NCBI RefSeq assembly: GCF_016905445.1
Contig: NZ_JAFEXF010000046.1
Span: 1-43,756 of the forward strand
Source: Streptomyces sp. G44
Lineage (GTDB): Bacteria; Actinomycetota; Actinomycetes; Streptomycetales; Streptomycetaceae
DNA: 43,756 nt
Reading direction: 5' to 3'
Below, one piece after another: positions 1 through 7,532 of the stretch (positions are counted from its first letter, which is position 1; every line of letters starts with the position of its first letter). A program made the position numbers and the translations under genes. The notes below the pieces were generated by a model. It was not told the origin of the DNA, ran no database searches, and saw nothing but the letters and a program-made list of their open reading frames with translations.

Positions 1-972
1 CAACCGGCCTCACGCCTTTACGGCGTGGCCGCCGCGGGCCCCGACCTGGCCTGGGCCGTCGGCACCCAGGGCCTCGGCAACACCAGTGACGGCACCGCCA
101 TCGCCCTGAGCTGGGACGGCGCCGCCTGGTCACCGACCGACCTGTCCCACCTGGCGTACACCGCGCTGCGGTCCGTCGCCGTCAGCCCCACGGGCGGGGC
201 GGCCTGGGCCGTCGGCACCGACACCGCGGGCCACGACCAGCTCCTGACCTGGGACGGCACGACCTGGCGGGAGGCCTCGTTCCCCGGGCGCGGCGAGGCG
301 GGGATGCAGGTGACGGATGTGGCCGCCGGGCCGGACGGCCGGTTCTGGGTGTCGGGGCGGCACGGCGGCCGGGCGGGGCTGCTGCGCGGCGACGGCAGGA
401 CGTGGCGCTGGTGCCGGCCGCTGCCGGACGAGGCCGCGCCCACGCCGAGCGGCGTGCACGTGACGCCCGGCGGTGAGGTGTGGGTCTTCGGCGACGTCAT
501 CGCCCGCTGGGACGGCGCCTGGACGGTGATCCCCCGCCTGCTCGGCATCCGCGCGTCGGTCTCCGGCCTGCTGCCCGTCGCCCACGACGACATCTGGCTG
601 ACCGGATGGGGCTACGGGATCGGCGGACCGGCGGGCAAGCCGCCGGGCGTCCGCCTCGAACACTGGGACGGCACCCAGTGGAACGGCGTGCGGGGGCCCT
701 TCGGCGTCGGCATGCTGACCTCGATCATCGGGGACGCGGACGGCAGGCCCGACCGGATCTCGGGCTGGGACTTCTGGGACCAGAAGCGCGCCCACTACCT
801 GCGCTGGGACGGCACCGCCTGGGTGAGCGAGCGGGGCCCGGAGACGCCTTCCGCGGCCCTGCCGGTGGCGCTCGCGCGGATCCCCGGCCCGGACGGCAGC
901 CTCTGGTCGGTGGGCACGGACTCCTTCTACGCCAACCCACCGGCCCGCAACCGCGTCGAACGCTTCGGCTGA
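1..972 (+). CDS. Secreted-type beta-propeller protein (5' end outside window)
   Basis: The frame is open from base 1, so the true start and any signal peptide lie upstream; the visible part is about 323 residues. It contains repeated blades with the pattern WDG(T/A)xW preceded by AVG or small hydrophobic strands, for example WDGAAW, WDGTTW, WDGTQW and WDGTAW. That is typical of Kelch/WD-like beta-propellers found in exported actinobacterial proteins. No catalytic motif is visible. It converges with the SDR gene at 1055-1864. A substrate cannot be named; a structural or binding role outside the cell is an inference from the repeat type. Confidence 0.75.
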   Translation, partial: QPASRLYGVAAAGPDLAWAVGTQGLGNTSDGTAIALSWDGAAWSPTDLSHLAYTALRSVAVSPTGGAAWAVGTDTAGHDQLLTWDGTTWREASFPGRGEAGMQVTDVAAGPDGRFWVSGRHGGRAGLLRGDGRTWRWCRPLPDEAAPTPSGVHVTPGGEVWVFGDVIARWDGAWTVIPRLLGIRASVSGLLPVAHDDIWLTGWGYGIGGPAGKPPGVRLEHWDGTQWNGVRGPFGVGMLTSIIGDADGRPDRISGWDFWDQKRAHYLRWDGTAWVSERGPETPSAALPVALARIPGPDGSLWSVGTDSFYANPPARNRVERFG

Positions 973-992
973 GGCCACCGCGTCCGGCAGGA

Positions 993-1013
993 CCGCCGCG
1001 TGCTCCACGGCGG
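993..1013. terminator. Possible bidirectional terminator hairpin
   Basis: Arms CCGCCG (993-998) and CGGCGG (1008-1013) can pair around a 9-nt loop, in the 82-nt gap between two convergent genes. There is no T-tract, which is usual in this GC range. Weak on its own; position is the main support. Confidence 0.35.
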
Positions 1014-1054
1014 ACCGCGCGACGCCCGGGAACACCGTCCTCACGTGCGGCGCT

Positions 1055-1864
1055 TCAGCCGCGCGGCACGATCCCGAAGTCGAACGCGACCGTGCCCGGG
1101 TCGATGGCCGTCACCGCGCCGTCCACGGTCAGCGCCGCGCCGTTGACGAACGACGCCGCGGGCGAGAGCAGCCAGGTGATCGCCTCGGCCACCTCCTCCG
1201 GCCGGCCAGGCCGGCCGGAGGGGATCAGCCGGGTCGCCTCCTCGTACGCCGCTTCGGCCCCCCGGTCCCCCAGCCCGGCCTCCTCGGCGAACCGCGCCAT
1301 CCGCCGGTCGGCCATGTCGGTCCGCATGCAGCTGGGGCAGACCGTGTTGGCGCGCAGACCGTCCCGGCCGTAGTCGACGGCCAGCGAGCGGCACAGCTGG
1401 AGGAGCGCCGCCTTCGAGGTCGCGTACGCGGCGTTCGCGACGCCGTTGCGCAGCGCGGCGACCGACGCGACCGCGACGACCGAGCCGCGCGCGGCCAGCA
1501 GATGCGGCAGCGCGGCGCGCATCAGGAGGAAGGGGCCGGTGAGGTTGGTGCGCAGCACCGTCTCCCAGTCCTCGTCGGACAGGTCGCCGACCGCGCCGCT
1601 GCGCCCGACCCCGGCGTTGAGGACGAGTCCGTCGACGCGGCCGTACGCCGCCACGGCCGCGTCGACCAGACCGGCGACGGCGTCGCTGTCGCACGTGTCG
1701 GCGGGGTGGGCCAGCGCCCCGGTCTCCTCCGCGACACGGCGCAGCGGCTCGGGGCGGCGGCCCGAGACCACCACGCGGTGGCCCTCGGACCGCAGTTGCC
1801 GTGCGGTGGCGGCCCCGATGCCGGTCCCGCCACCCGTGATGATGACAACGCGGCTCTCTGTCAT
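1055..1864 (-). CDS. SDR family NAD(P)-dependent oxidoreductase
   Basis: A 269-residue classical short-chain dehydrogenase. Seen: the N-terminal nucleotide motif TGGGTGIG (residues about 10-17), the NAG motif in LVLNAGVG, the catalytic serine region around VASVAALRN, and the YATSK form of the YxxxK catalytic motif. An Arg after the second strand (SGRRPE) suggests NADP(H) preference. The ATG at 1864 has GGAGG 11-12 bases upstream. It lies downstream of the FG-GAP gene on the same strand with a 162-nt gap. The substrate cannot be told; many such proteins act on 3-oxoacyl or sugar/steroid alcohol groups. Confidence 0.9.
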   Translation of the reverse strand: MTESRVVIITGGGTGIGAATARQLRSEGHRVVVSGRRPEPLRRVAEETGALAHPADTCDSDAVAGLVDAAVAAYGRVDGLVLNAGVGRSGAVGDLSDEDWETVLRTNLTGPFLLMRAALPHLLAARGSVVAVASVAALRNGVANAAYATSKAALLQLCRSLAVDYGRDGLRANTVCPSCMRTDMADRRMARFAEEAGLGDRGAEAAYEEATRLIPSGRPGRPEEVAEAITWLLSPAASFVNGAALTVDGAVTAIDPGTVAFDFGIVPRG

Positions 1865-2026
1865 GCCTGTTCAGCCTCCGGACGCAGTCGTGAGCACGTG
1901 GCGTGATCCCCCCGTGGCGATGATACGGAGACGCCCGCTCACGACCGCGTCCGGACGGAGCTGTCCAGCCACCCGGCCCCCGGCACCCGGCACCCGACGA
2001 AGGGGCCGGCCGCCGTCAGGCCCCGC

Positions 2027-3505
2027 TCACTCGTCGATCGCCGCGCCGAACGCGGCGCCCGTGCCCGGCGCGCCCAGCGACGACGCCCCGTACGTCCAGG
2101 AGCCCGACGCGACGACGCCGCCCGAACCGGCCGACAGGACCCACACCACGCCGTCCCCGGCGTTCTCGCCCGGCGCGGCCGCGAGGAGGCCGAAGCGGCC
2201 GTCCCTGTTCGGGTCCGCGAGCCGCACCTGCGCGCCCCACTTGTCACCCTTCTCGGGGGCGCCCGGGATGTCCGCGGAGTCCTGGTCGAACGACTTGGCG
2301 CCGGTCGCCGTCACCCCGTTCTGCGAGCCGCGCAGCACCCACACCGCGCCCGCGTCGGCGACGGTGCCGATGTCCTCGCCGGGCGCGCCGATCGCCAGGT
2401 CCGCGTAACCGTCGCCGTTGGTGTCCGCGACGGACAGGTCGGCGCCCCAGCCGTCACCGGCCTCGGCGACGCCGGGCACCCCGGCGGAGTCCTGCGTCCA
2501 CCACTTGGCCTCCTGGCCGAGGCCGTCAGCGGAGCCGTGGCGCACGCCGACCAGGCCGCCGGTCAGGGTCTCGCCGCCGTCGTCCGGCGAGGCCGGCTCG
2601 CCGGTCACCAGGTCGTCGTAGCCGTCGTTGTCGATGTCGCCGGAGGCCGCCGCCGGCCCGCCGCGCAGTTCGCCCTGGTACGTGAGGGCGTCGGCGCTCC
2701 CGGCGAAGTGCAGGGACCAGCCGTGCCCCGGCTCCTCCGGCCCCGTGGTCACGCCGGAGACGACGAGGTCGGCGTAGCCGTTGTCGTCGTAGTCGCCGGT
2801 GGTGAGGGACTTCGGCTGGATGGGGCGCTGCTGGGCGACCGCGGCGAGCCGCTGGGTGTCCTCGCGGCGCAGCGGGGCCTCGCCGGGCTGCGGCGAGGCG
2901 TCGTACACGAACAGCTGGAGGCCGGCGCGGTCGAGTACGGCGAGCACGTCGCCCGGTGTGTCACCGGTGAGGCGCGCTGCGGCGAGGCCCAGGCCGAACT
3001 GTGCTCCCCCGGTGGGGTCCTGGGTCTGGAGCCAGTCGCTGGCCGCGCCGGTGAGCCCGTCCTTCGAGCCCCACAGGATCGCGACGCCACCGGCGTCCGC
3101 CTGGTCGCCGAGGTCCTCGCCGGGGATACCGACGATCGCGTCGTCGTAGCCGTCGGCGTCCAGGTCGCCCGTGGCGACGGCCTTGCCGAAGGCGTCGCCC
3201 GCCTCCGCGGCGCCGGCGACGCCTGACGTCGACTGGCTGAAGCGGTCGACGTCGCTGGTGCCGATGCCTCTGGTCGAGCCGTACTGGACCGTGACGAGTC
3301 CCGCGCCCTTCTGACCGCTGACCGTGGCGCCCGGGGCGCCGACCAGCACGTCTTCGTATCCGTCGCCGTTGAAGTCGCTGTTGCGGTCGTCGGCGTGCGT
3401 ACCCCCGGGGGTGCCGGCGAAGGCGGCGGGGGCGGCGGCGATACCGGCCCCGGTCAGCAGAAGGAACGATGCCGCGGCGAGGGCGGCCGAACGGTTCTTG
3501 CGCAC
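2027..3505 (-). CDS. Secreted FG-GAP repeat (integrin-alpha-like) protein
   Basis: 492 residues. The GTG at 3505 is chosen because AGGAG sits 6 bases upstream and it is followed directly by a signal peptide (basic RKNR, a hydrophobic stretch, then AAFAG); an open stretch upstream to 3628 is rich in Pro/Arg and looks non-coding. At least six calcium-binding-type repeats are visible: DFNGDGYEDVLVGAPG, DLDADGYDDAIVGIPG, DYDDNGYADLVVSG, DIDNDGYDDLVTGEP, DTNGDGYADLAIGAPG and a weaker last one, DPNRDGRFGLLAAAPG. These build a seven-bladed integrin-type propeller. An exported adhesion or matrix protein is the family expectation; the ligand is unknown. It is divergent from the DUF779 gene. Confidence 0.88.
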   Translation of the reverse strand: MRKNRSAALAAASFLLLTGAGIAAAPAAFAGTPGGTHADDRNSDFNGDGYEDVLVGAPGATVSGQKGAGLVTVQYGSTRGIGTSDVDRFSQSTSGVAGAAEAGDAFGKAVATGDLDADGYDDAIVGIPGEDLGDQADAGGVAILWGSKDGLTGAASDWLQTQDPTGGAQFGLGLAAARLTGDTPGDVLAVLDRAGLQLFVYDASPQPGEAPLRREDTQRLAAVAQQRPIQPKSLTTGDYDDNGYADLVVSGVTTGPEEPGHGWSLHFAGSADALTYQGELRGGPAAASGDIDNDGYDDLVTGEPASPDDGGETLTGGLVGVRHGSADGLGQEAKWWTQDSAGVPGVAEAGDGWGADLSVADTNGDGYADLAIGAPGEDIGTVADAGAVWVLRGSQNGVTATGAKSFDQDSADIPGAPEKGDKWGAQVRLADPNRDGRFGLLAAAPGENAGDGVVWVLSAGSGGVVASGSWTYGASSLGAPGTGAAFGAAIDE

Positions 3506-3623
3506 GTGCGGCTCCTGTGCAGGAAGGTGGCCGGGCCGGCGCGGGGGTGTGTCCGGAAAGGGCCCGTTCCTTGTCCGGCGCCCTGTTCGACGCGGCATGG
3601 GCCCGAAGGGTTGTACGGGGTCC

Positions 3624-3638
3624 TGCAACCCCGTTGCA
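3624..3638. promoter_or_regulatory. Inverted repeat upstream of DUF779 gene
   Basis: Arms TGCAAC (3624-3629) and GTTGCA (3633-3638) around CCC. A competing pairing exists between GGGTTG (3608-3613) and CAACCC (3626-3631). It ends 25 bases before the ATG at 3664 and just before its ribosome site (GAAGGGGAG, about 3645-3653). It could be an operator or a leader hairpin. Confidence 0.4.
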
Positions 3639-3663
3639 ACGTGGCGAAGGGGAGCATCGCCCC

Positions 3664-4113
3664 ATGGACCGTCATGAGAGCCACGCGAGCCGCCAGAGTC
3701 ACGTGAGCCGGAGCCGGGGCCAGAAGAGTCCTGACGGCGTCCCCCGGGTGGAGCTGACGCCCGCCGCCGCCGACCTGCTGCGGCTGCTGCGGGGCCGGCA
3801 CGGGCCGCTGATGTTCCATCAGTCCGGCGGCTGCTGCGACGGCAGCGCGCCGATGTGTTACCCGGACGGGGAGTTCCGTACCGGCGATTCGGACGTATGT
3901 CTCGCGTCGCTCACCGTGGACGGCGTGGCGGAGCCCATAGCCTTCTGGATGTCGAAGAGCCAGTACGAAGCGTGGCGCCACACCCGGCTGATCGTGGACG
4001 TGGTGCCCGGGCGCGGCAGCGGCTTCTCGCTGGAGGCCCCGGAAGGCGTACGTTTCCTGATCCGTTCCCGGCTGGTCGGGGCCTGGCCACCGCCCTCTGG
4101 TGAACTCCGTTGA
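3664..4113 (+). CDS. DUF779 domain protein
   Basis: 149 residues from the ATG at 3664, preceded by GAAGGGGAG at a 10-base spacing; the longer open frame upstream runs through the divergent promoter region. The core reads HQSGGCCDGSAPMCYPDGEF, the Cys-rich signature of DUF779, followed by a beta-rich half (YEAWRHTRLIVDVVPGRGSGFSLEAPEGVRF). Members of this family are usually encoded next to an aldehyde dehydrogenase; none is present here, so this copy looks like an orphan. The first about 30 residues (Ser/Arg/His rich) are not part of the domain. The biochemical function of the family is not established to my knowledge. Confidence 0.85.
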   Translation: MDRHESHASRQSHVSRSRGQKSPDGVPRVELTPAAADLLRLLRGRHGPLMFHQSGGCCDGSAPMCYPDGEFRTGDSDVCLASLTVDGVAEPIAFWMSKSQYEAWRHTRLIVDVVPGRGSGFSLEAPEGVRFLIRSRLVGAWPPPSGELR

Positions 4114-4156
4114 GCGCTGGGAGAGTTGAGGCCCGGCCGACCCCTGGGGGGAATCT

Positions 4157-5497
4157 GTGACACGGCAGGCACGGCAGACGGGGCAGACGCGGCGGGCAGG
4201 ACAGACAGGGCAGCCACGGCAGGTTCGGCGGACGCGACACGGCAGACGGCGCAGCACGGCCCTCGCCCTCATCTCGACGCTCGGCACGCTGGCCGGTGCG
4301 GCTCTCGCGGGAGCGGCACCGGCCGGCGGCGTCGACGGGGAGACCCGGCGGGCGGCGGCCACCCGCCTCGCGCCGGGGGTGCAGTACCGGTACTTCGACG
4401 TCCCGGCCTCCCGCGGCACCGCCCGCGCCCATGTGCTCGACGTCGACCTGCGCGATCCGCGCACCGCCGTCGGCCTGCTGTACCCGGGCAAGGTCGCCGC
4501 GCGCTCGACCGTCTCCGCCCTCGCGGACGGGGCGGGCGCGGTCGGCGGGATCAACGGCGACTTCTTCAACATCACCGAGACCCAGCACCCCGGCGTCGAG
4601 GTGACCGGCGCGCCCGTCGGACCGGCCATCGCGAACGGTCGCGCGCTGAAGGCCGCCGTCCCGAACGGGCAGCGCTTCGGTCCCGCCATGCCGCCGGGCG
4701 TCACGACCGAGGCCGTCCTCGGGGTGGGTGCGGACCGCAGGGCCCGTCTCGACGAGCTCACGCTCGACGGTGAGCTGCGCACCCCGGACACGCGGCTGCC
4801 GCTGGGCGGGCTCAACCAGTACGCGCTCCCGGTGGGTTCCGTCGGCGCGTTCACCAGCGACTGGGGCGCCGTCTCACGGGTGCGCGCGACGTGCGGCACG
4901 GACACGAGCCGCGGCGCGCCGTGCAGCACGGACACCCATGAGGTGACGGTCCGTCAGGGGCGGGTCGTGGCCTCGGCCGGCACGCCGGGCAGCGGTCCGA
5001 TCGCCGACGACAGCACGGTCCTGGTCGGCCGCGAGGCGGGCGCCCAGCAGTTGCGCAAGCTGTCGGCGGGCGACCGTGTGCGGGTCAGGCACCGCCTGGT
5101 GTCCGCCGAGTCCCGCATGCCGCTGCGCTTCGCGCTCGGCGGCTACCCCGTGCTGCGGGACGGTGTGCCGCTGCCCGGCCTCGACCCCACCACCTCCGCG
5201 GTGCGGACGGCCGCCGGGATCGCCGACGGCGGCCGACGCCTGCTGCTGCTCTCCCTGGACGGCTCCCCCGAATTCCGTACGGGCCTGACGATCGCCGAAG
5301 TGGCGCGGACGCTGCGCGGGCTGGGCGCCGATGACGGCTTCAGCCTGGACGGCGGCGGCTCCTCCACGCTGGTCTCGTCCACGTCCACCCTGGTGGCGCG
5401 GGCGCCGGGCGCCGATGCCGTGACGGTGCGCAACAACCCCAGTGGCGGGGTGGAGCGCCCGGTGCCCAACGGCATCGGCGTGTTCTCCCGGAAGTGA
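4157..5497 (+). CDS. Phosphodiester glycosidase (NAGPA-domain) family secreted protein
   Basis: 446 residues. The GTG at 4157 has GGGGGGA about 5 bases upstream. Residues 1-32 are extremely basic and repetitive (RQARQTGQT-like units built from a CGGCAGG/ACAGACGG DNA repeat), then a hydrophobic stretch (STALALISTLGTLAGAALAGAAPAGG) acts as signal peptide or anchor. The catalytic-family motifs are clear: INGDFFNI near residue 133, and DDGFSLDGGGSSTLV near residue 393, both typical of the domain named after the enzyme that uncovers mannose-6-phosphate. Bacterial members are exported and thought to act on polymer-linked sugar phosphodiesters. It converges with the propeller gene 5516-7108, only 18 bases apart. 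Confidence 0.88.
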   Translation: MTRQARQTGQTRRAGQTGQPRQVRRTRHGRRRSTALALISTLGTLAGAALAGAAPAGGVDGETRRAAATRLAPGVQYRYFDVPASRGTARAHVLDVDLRDPRTAVGLLYPGKVAARSTVSALADGAGAVGGINGDFFNITETQHPGVEVTGAPVGPAIANGRALKAAVPNGQRFGPAMPPGVTTEAVLGVGADRRARLDELTLDGELRTPDTRLPLGGLNQYALPVGSVGAFTSDWGAVSRVRATCGTDTSRGAPCSTDTHEVTVRQGRVVASAGTPGSGPIADDSTVLVGREAGAQQLRKLSAGDRVRVRHRLVSAESRMPLRFALGGYPVLRDGVPLPGLDPTTSAVRTAAGIADGGRRLLLLSLDGSPEFRTGLTIAEVARTLRGLGADDGFSLDGGGSSTLVSSTSTLVARAPGADAVTVRNNPSGGVERPVPNGIGVFSRK

Positions 5498-5515
5498 GCG
5501 GCGCGCCCCGGCGGT

Positions 5516-7108
5516 TCACGGCGTGTCCCGCACCGCCACCAGGCCGTTGAAGACACCCACGTACGCCGTTCCGTCGGGGCCCAGCGTGACGGGCGCCCAG
5601 TTGTTGTCGTACGCGACGCCCGTGCCGGCCAGCCGCTTCCACCGGGTCTCGCCGGAGCGGAAGTCGACGGCGGTGAGGTACCAGGCGTCGACGCCGAGGC
5701 TGTTGGGCTCCTTCGTGTAGAAGTACAGCAGGCCGTTGGCGGTGGAGAGTTTGGGCACGGTGGAGGGGGCGCGCACGTCGCTCTCCCACACCGTGTCGCA
5801 GCCGCTGCCGTCCTCGCGCACGTCGATCCTGGTGACGCCGCCGACGACGCTGCGGCCGAGGGTGAGCGAGGTGATGTCCTCGTAGCCGTAGTTGTTCTCG
5901 ACGATCAGGCTGTCGCCCCAGGTGATCAGCGAGTTGTCGGTGGTGGAGGCGCCGGAGCGGAAGACGGGGATCTCGCAGACGAGCCGCCGGCCGTCGGGCA
6001 CGTCGGCGCCGCGCCGGTAGACGAGGACGTTCATGCGGTCGTCGGCGTTGTCGGTGATCGCCACGTAGTCGTCGTGGGCGCCGAAGAGGTCGGGGGTGGT
6101 GCCCGAGCCCTGGTTCACCGAGCCGGGTTTGGTGCCGGTGCCGCGGTCGTACGTCTCGCGCCAGACGATCCGGGGCGTGCCGTCCGGGGCGGCCCGGAAG
6201 CCGTAGAGGGCGTGGTCGGAGACGATCGAGACGCCGTCCTCGGCGACGGAGAAGGAGTTCTGGATCTCCTCGCCGTCCAGCCGGATGGAGCGGATGGCGC
6301 CGCTCGCCGGGTCGACGGTGCCGACGCGGCCCTGTCGCGTCACCCACCAGATGCGCCCGTCCCAGTCCGGCATCACGGAGGTGACCGGGTCACATTCGCC
6401 ACTCGGGTAGAGATGTGACCAGGTCACGCAGTCGTGCGGGACGTGCGCCGTCAGGTCCCAGTCCTTGTCGACGACGAAGCGCCACCCGCCGTCCGCGGTC
6501 CGCTCGTGCGCGAGCCGGATGACGTGCTGCCGGGAATCGGCGAGGACGAGCCGGTCCTTGTCGTCGAGGTAGGAGTAGGCCCCGCCCGAGGTGTCCTTGA
6601 AGATCTTGGAGAAGTCGAGCCGGGTGATGGCCTCGATGGTCGAGGGCCGTTGCGGGAGCTTGTACTCGGCGAGCGTGTCGAGCGTCCTGGGGTCGAGCAG
6701 TTTGACCAGGAAGCCGGTGAAGGTGCCGCAGACGGTGACGATCCGTCCGTCGCGGTCGAAGGTGACGGTCGCGCACTCGCCGCCGAGGGCCGCCATCTTC
6801 TCGCTCTCGACTTCGGGCCGCTTCCCGAGCGGGCCGCTCCAGGGGTACGTTCCGCTGCCCGCCGCGTCGGCGTGCATGCCGCTGCGGCCGTTGGCGGCGA
6901 GGTGGGGGTGCTGGGGCGGCGGGGTGCCGGGCAGCGGCCGGGCGGTGGCGGGCGCCCCCTCGTAGCTCTTGACGAGCCGGTGCCCCGGCGCCTTGGGGAT
7001 GTCGTCGGCGCGGGCGGGGCCGGGGGCGACGAGGGTGGCCGCGACGGCGGTCGCCGTCACGGCCAGGGCGAGGGCGGTGCGCGGGATGGTCCGGGACATG
7101 CGTGGCAT
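5516..7108 (-). CDS. Secreted PQQ/YVTN-like beta-propeller protein
   Basis: 530 residues with a signal peptide (MSRTIPRTALALAVTA..., cleavage near GPARA|DD). The rest has repeated beta blades: FDRDGRIVTVCG, DWDGRIWWVTRQGRVGTVDPASG, FSVAEDGVSIVSDHALYGF, GLLYFYTKEP and LGPDGTAYVGVFNGLVAV. No enzyme active site is recognised. The start may be the second ATG at 7099, which begins directly at MSRT; neither start has a strong ribosome site. The control region just upstream carries three phased palindromes (7138-7190). The function is unknown; propellers of this type bind or oxidise small molecules at the cell surface. Confidence 0.8.
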   Translation of the reverse strand: MPRMSRTIPRTALALAVTATAVAATLVAPGPARADDIPKAPGHRLVKSYEGAPATARPLPGTPPPQHPHLAANGRSGMHADAAGSGTYPWSGPLGKRPEVESEKMAALGGECATVTFDRDGRIVTVCGTFTGFLVKLLDPRTLDTLAEYKLPQRPSTIEAITRLDFSKIFKDTSGGAYSYLDDKDRLVLADSRQHVIRLAHERTADGGWRFVVDKDWDLTAHVPHDCVTWSHLYPSGECDPVTSVMPDWDGRIWWVTRQGRVGTVDPASGAIRSIRLDGEEIQNSFSVAEDGVSIVSDHALYGFRAAPDGTPRIVWRETYDRGTGTKPGSVNQGSGTTPDLFGAHDDYVAITDNADDRMNVLVYRRGADVPDGRRLVCEIPVFRSGASTTDNSLITWGDSLIVENNYGYEDITSLTLGRSVVGGVTRIDVREDGSGCDTVWESDVRAPSTVPKLSTANGLLYFYTKEPNSLGVDAWYLTAVDFRSGETRWKRLAGTGVAYDNNWAPVTLGPDGTAYVGVFNGLVAVRDTP

Positions 7109-7137
7109 GCGCCGAAGCTAGGACCGCCGCCTTGAAG

Positions 7138-7190
7138 TGTCCATGAAACAGGCCTGGTTGTTCATGAACGGAGTCAGTTGTTCATGGAGC
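7138..7190. promoter_or_regulatory. Three tandem TGTTCATGAACA-like palindromes
   Basis: Three 12-bp sites: TGTCCATGAAAC (7138-7149), TGTTCATGAACG (7159-7170, containing the perfect palindrome GTTCATGAAC) and TGTTCATGGAGC (7179-7190). Their centres are 21 and 20 bp apart, so they face the same side of the helix. They lie 30-82 bases upstream of the propeller gene start (minus strand) and just after the end of the small membrane protein gene. A cooperative repressor or activator array is inferred; the regulator is unknown. Confidence 0.55.
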
Positions 7191-7201
7191 CGCAAAAAGC
7201 C

Positions 7202-7396
7202 TCAGGGCTGGAGCCCGCTGACGATGTGGGCGGTGGCCGTGAGGCCGTCGTGGATGGTCGGCGCCATGCTGCTGCTCGCCAGGTAGAACCCGAGCAGGGC
7301 GCAGACGATGGCGTGGGAGATCTTCAGCGCGCCGTTGCGCAGGAAGACCACCGCCAGGATGAGCAGCAACAGCACCACAGAGATCGAGACAGCCAT
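7202..7396 (-). CDS. Small two-helix membrane protein
   Basis: 64 residues from the ATG at 7396, which has GAGGAGG 5 bases upstream; an in-frame GTG at 7420 lies before that ribosome site and is less likely. The sequence begins MAVSISVVLLLLILAVVFL (first membrane helix), then a short basic link, a second hydrophobic segment (AIVCALLGFYLASS) and a polar tail ending VSGLQP. It resembles small streptomycete membrane proteins seen on chromosomes and near conjugative-element transfer genes, but I cannot assign a function. The upstream region holds a 9-bp inverted repeat (7412-7447). Confidence 0.8.
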   Translation of the reverse strand: MAVSISVVLLLLILAVVFLRNGALKISHAIVCALLGFYLASSSMAPTIHDGLTATAHIVSGLQP

Positions 7397-7411
7397 GGAA
7401 CCTCCTCCGCC

Positions 7412-7447
7412 ACGCGACACCGCGGCTCTCGGCCGTCAGTGTCGCGT
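7412..7447. promoter_or_regulatory. 9-bp inverted repeat upstream of small membrane protein gene
   Basis: Arms ACGCGACAC (7412-7420) and GTGTCGCGT (7439-7447) with an 18-nt centre, 16-51 bases upstream of the ATG at 7396. Perfect arms of this length at this position suggest an operator or a 5'-leader stem. Confidence 0.45.
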
Positions 7448-7532
7448 AGCGGAGGGTGCGTCCGGGCCTCTGACCTGTGCTCCGTACGGGTGCTACTTGT
7501 CCGGGCGTTGATCGGCCGGGGCGGCGGCCGGG

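Noticed and set aside
3624..3638. Nur-like site before DUF779
   Set aside because: It has GCAA/TTGC in the inverse order and a 3-base centre, so it does not match the Nur box layout.
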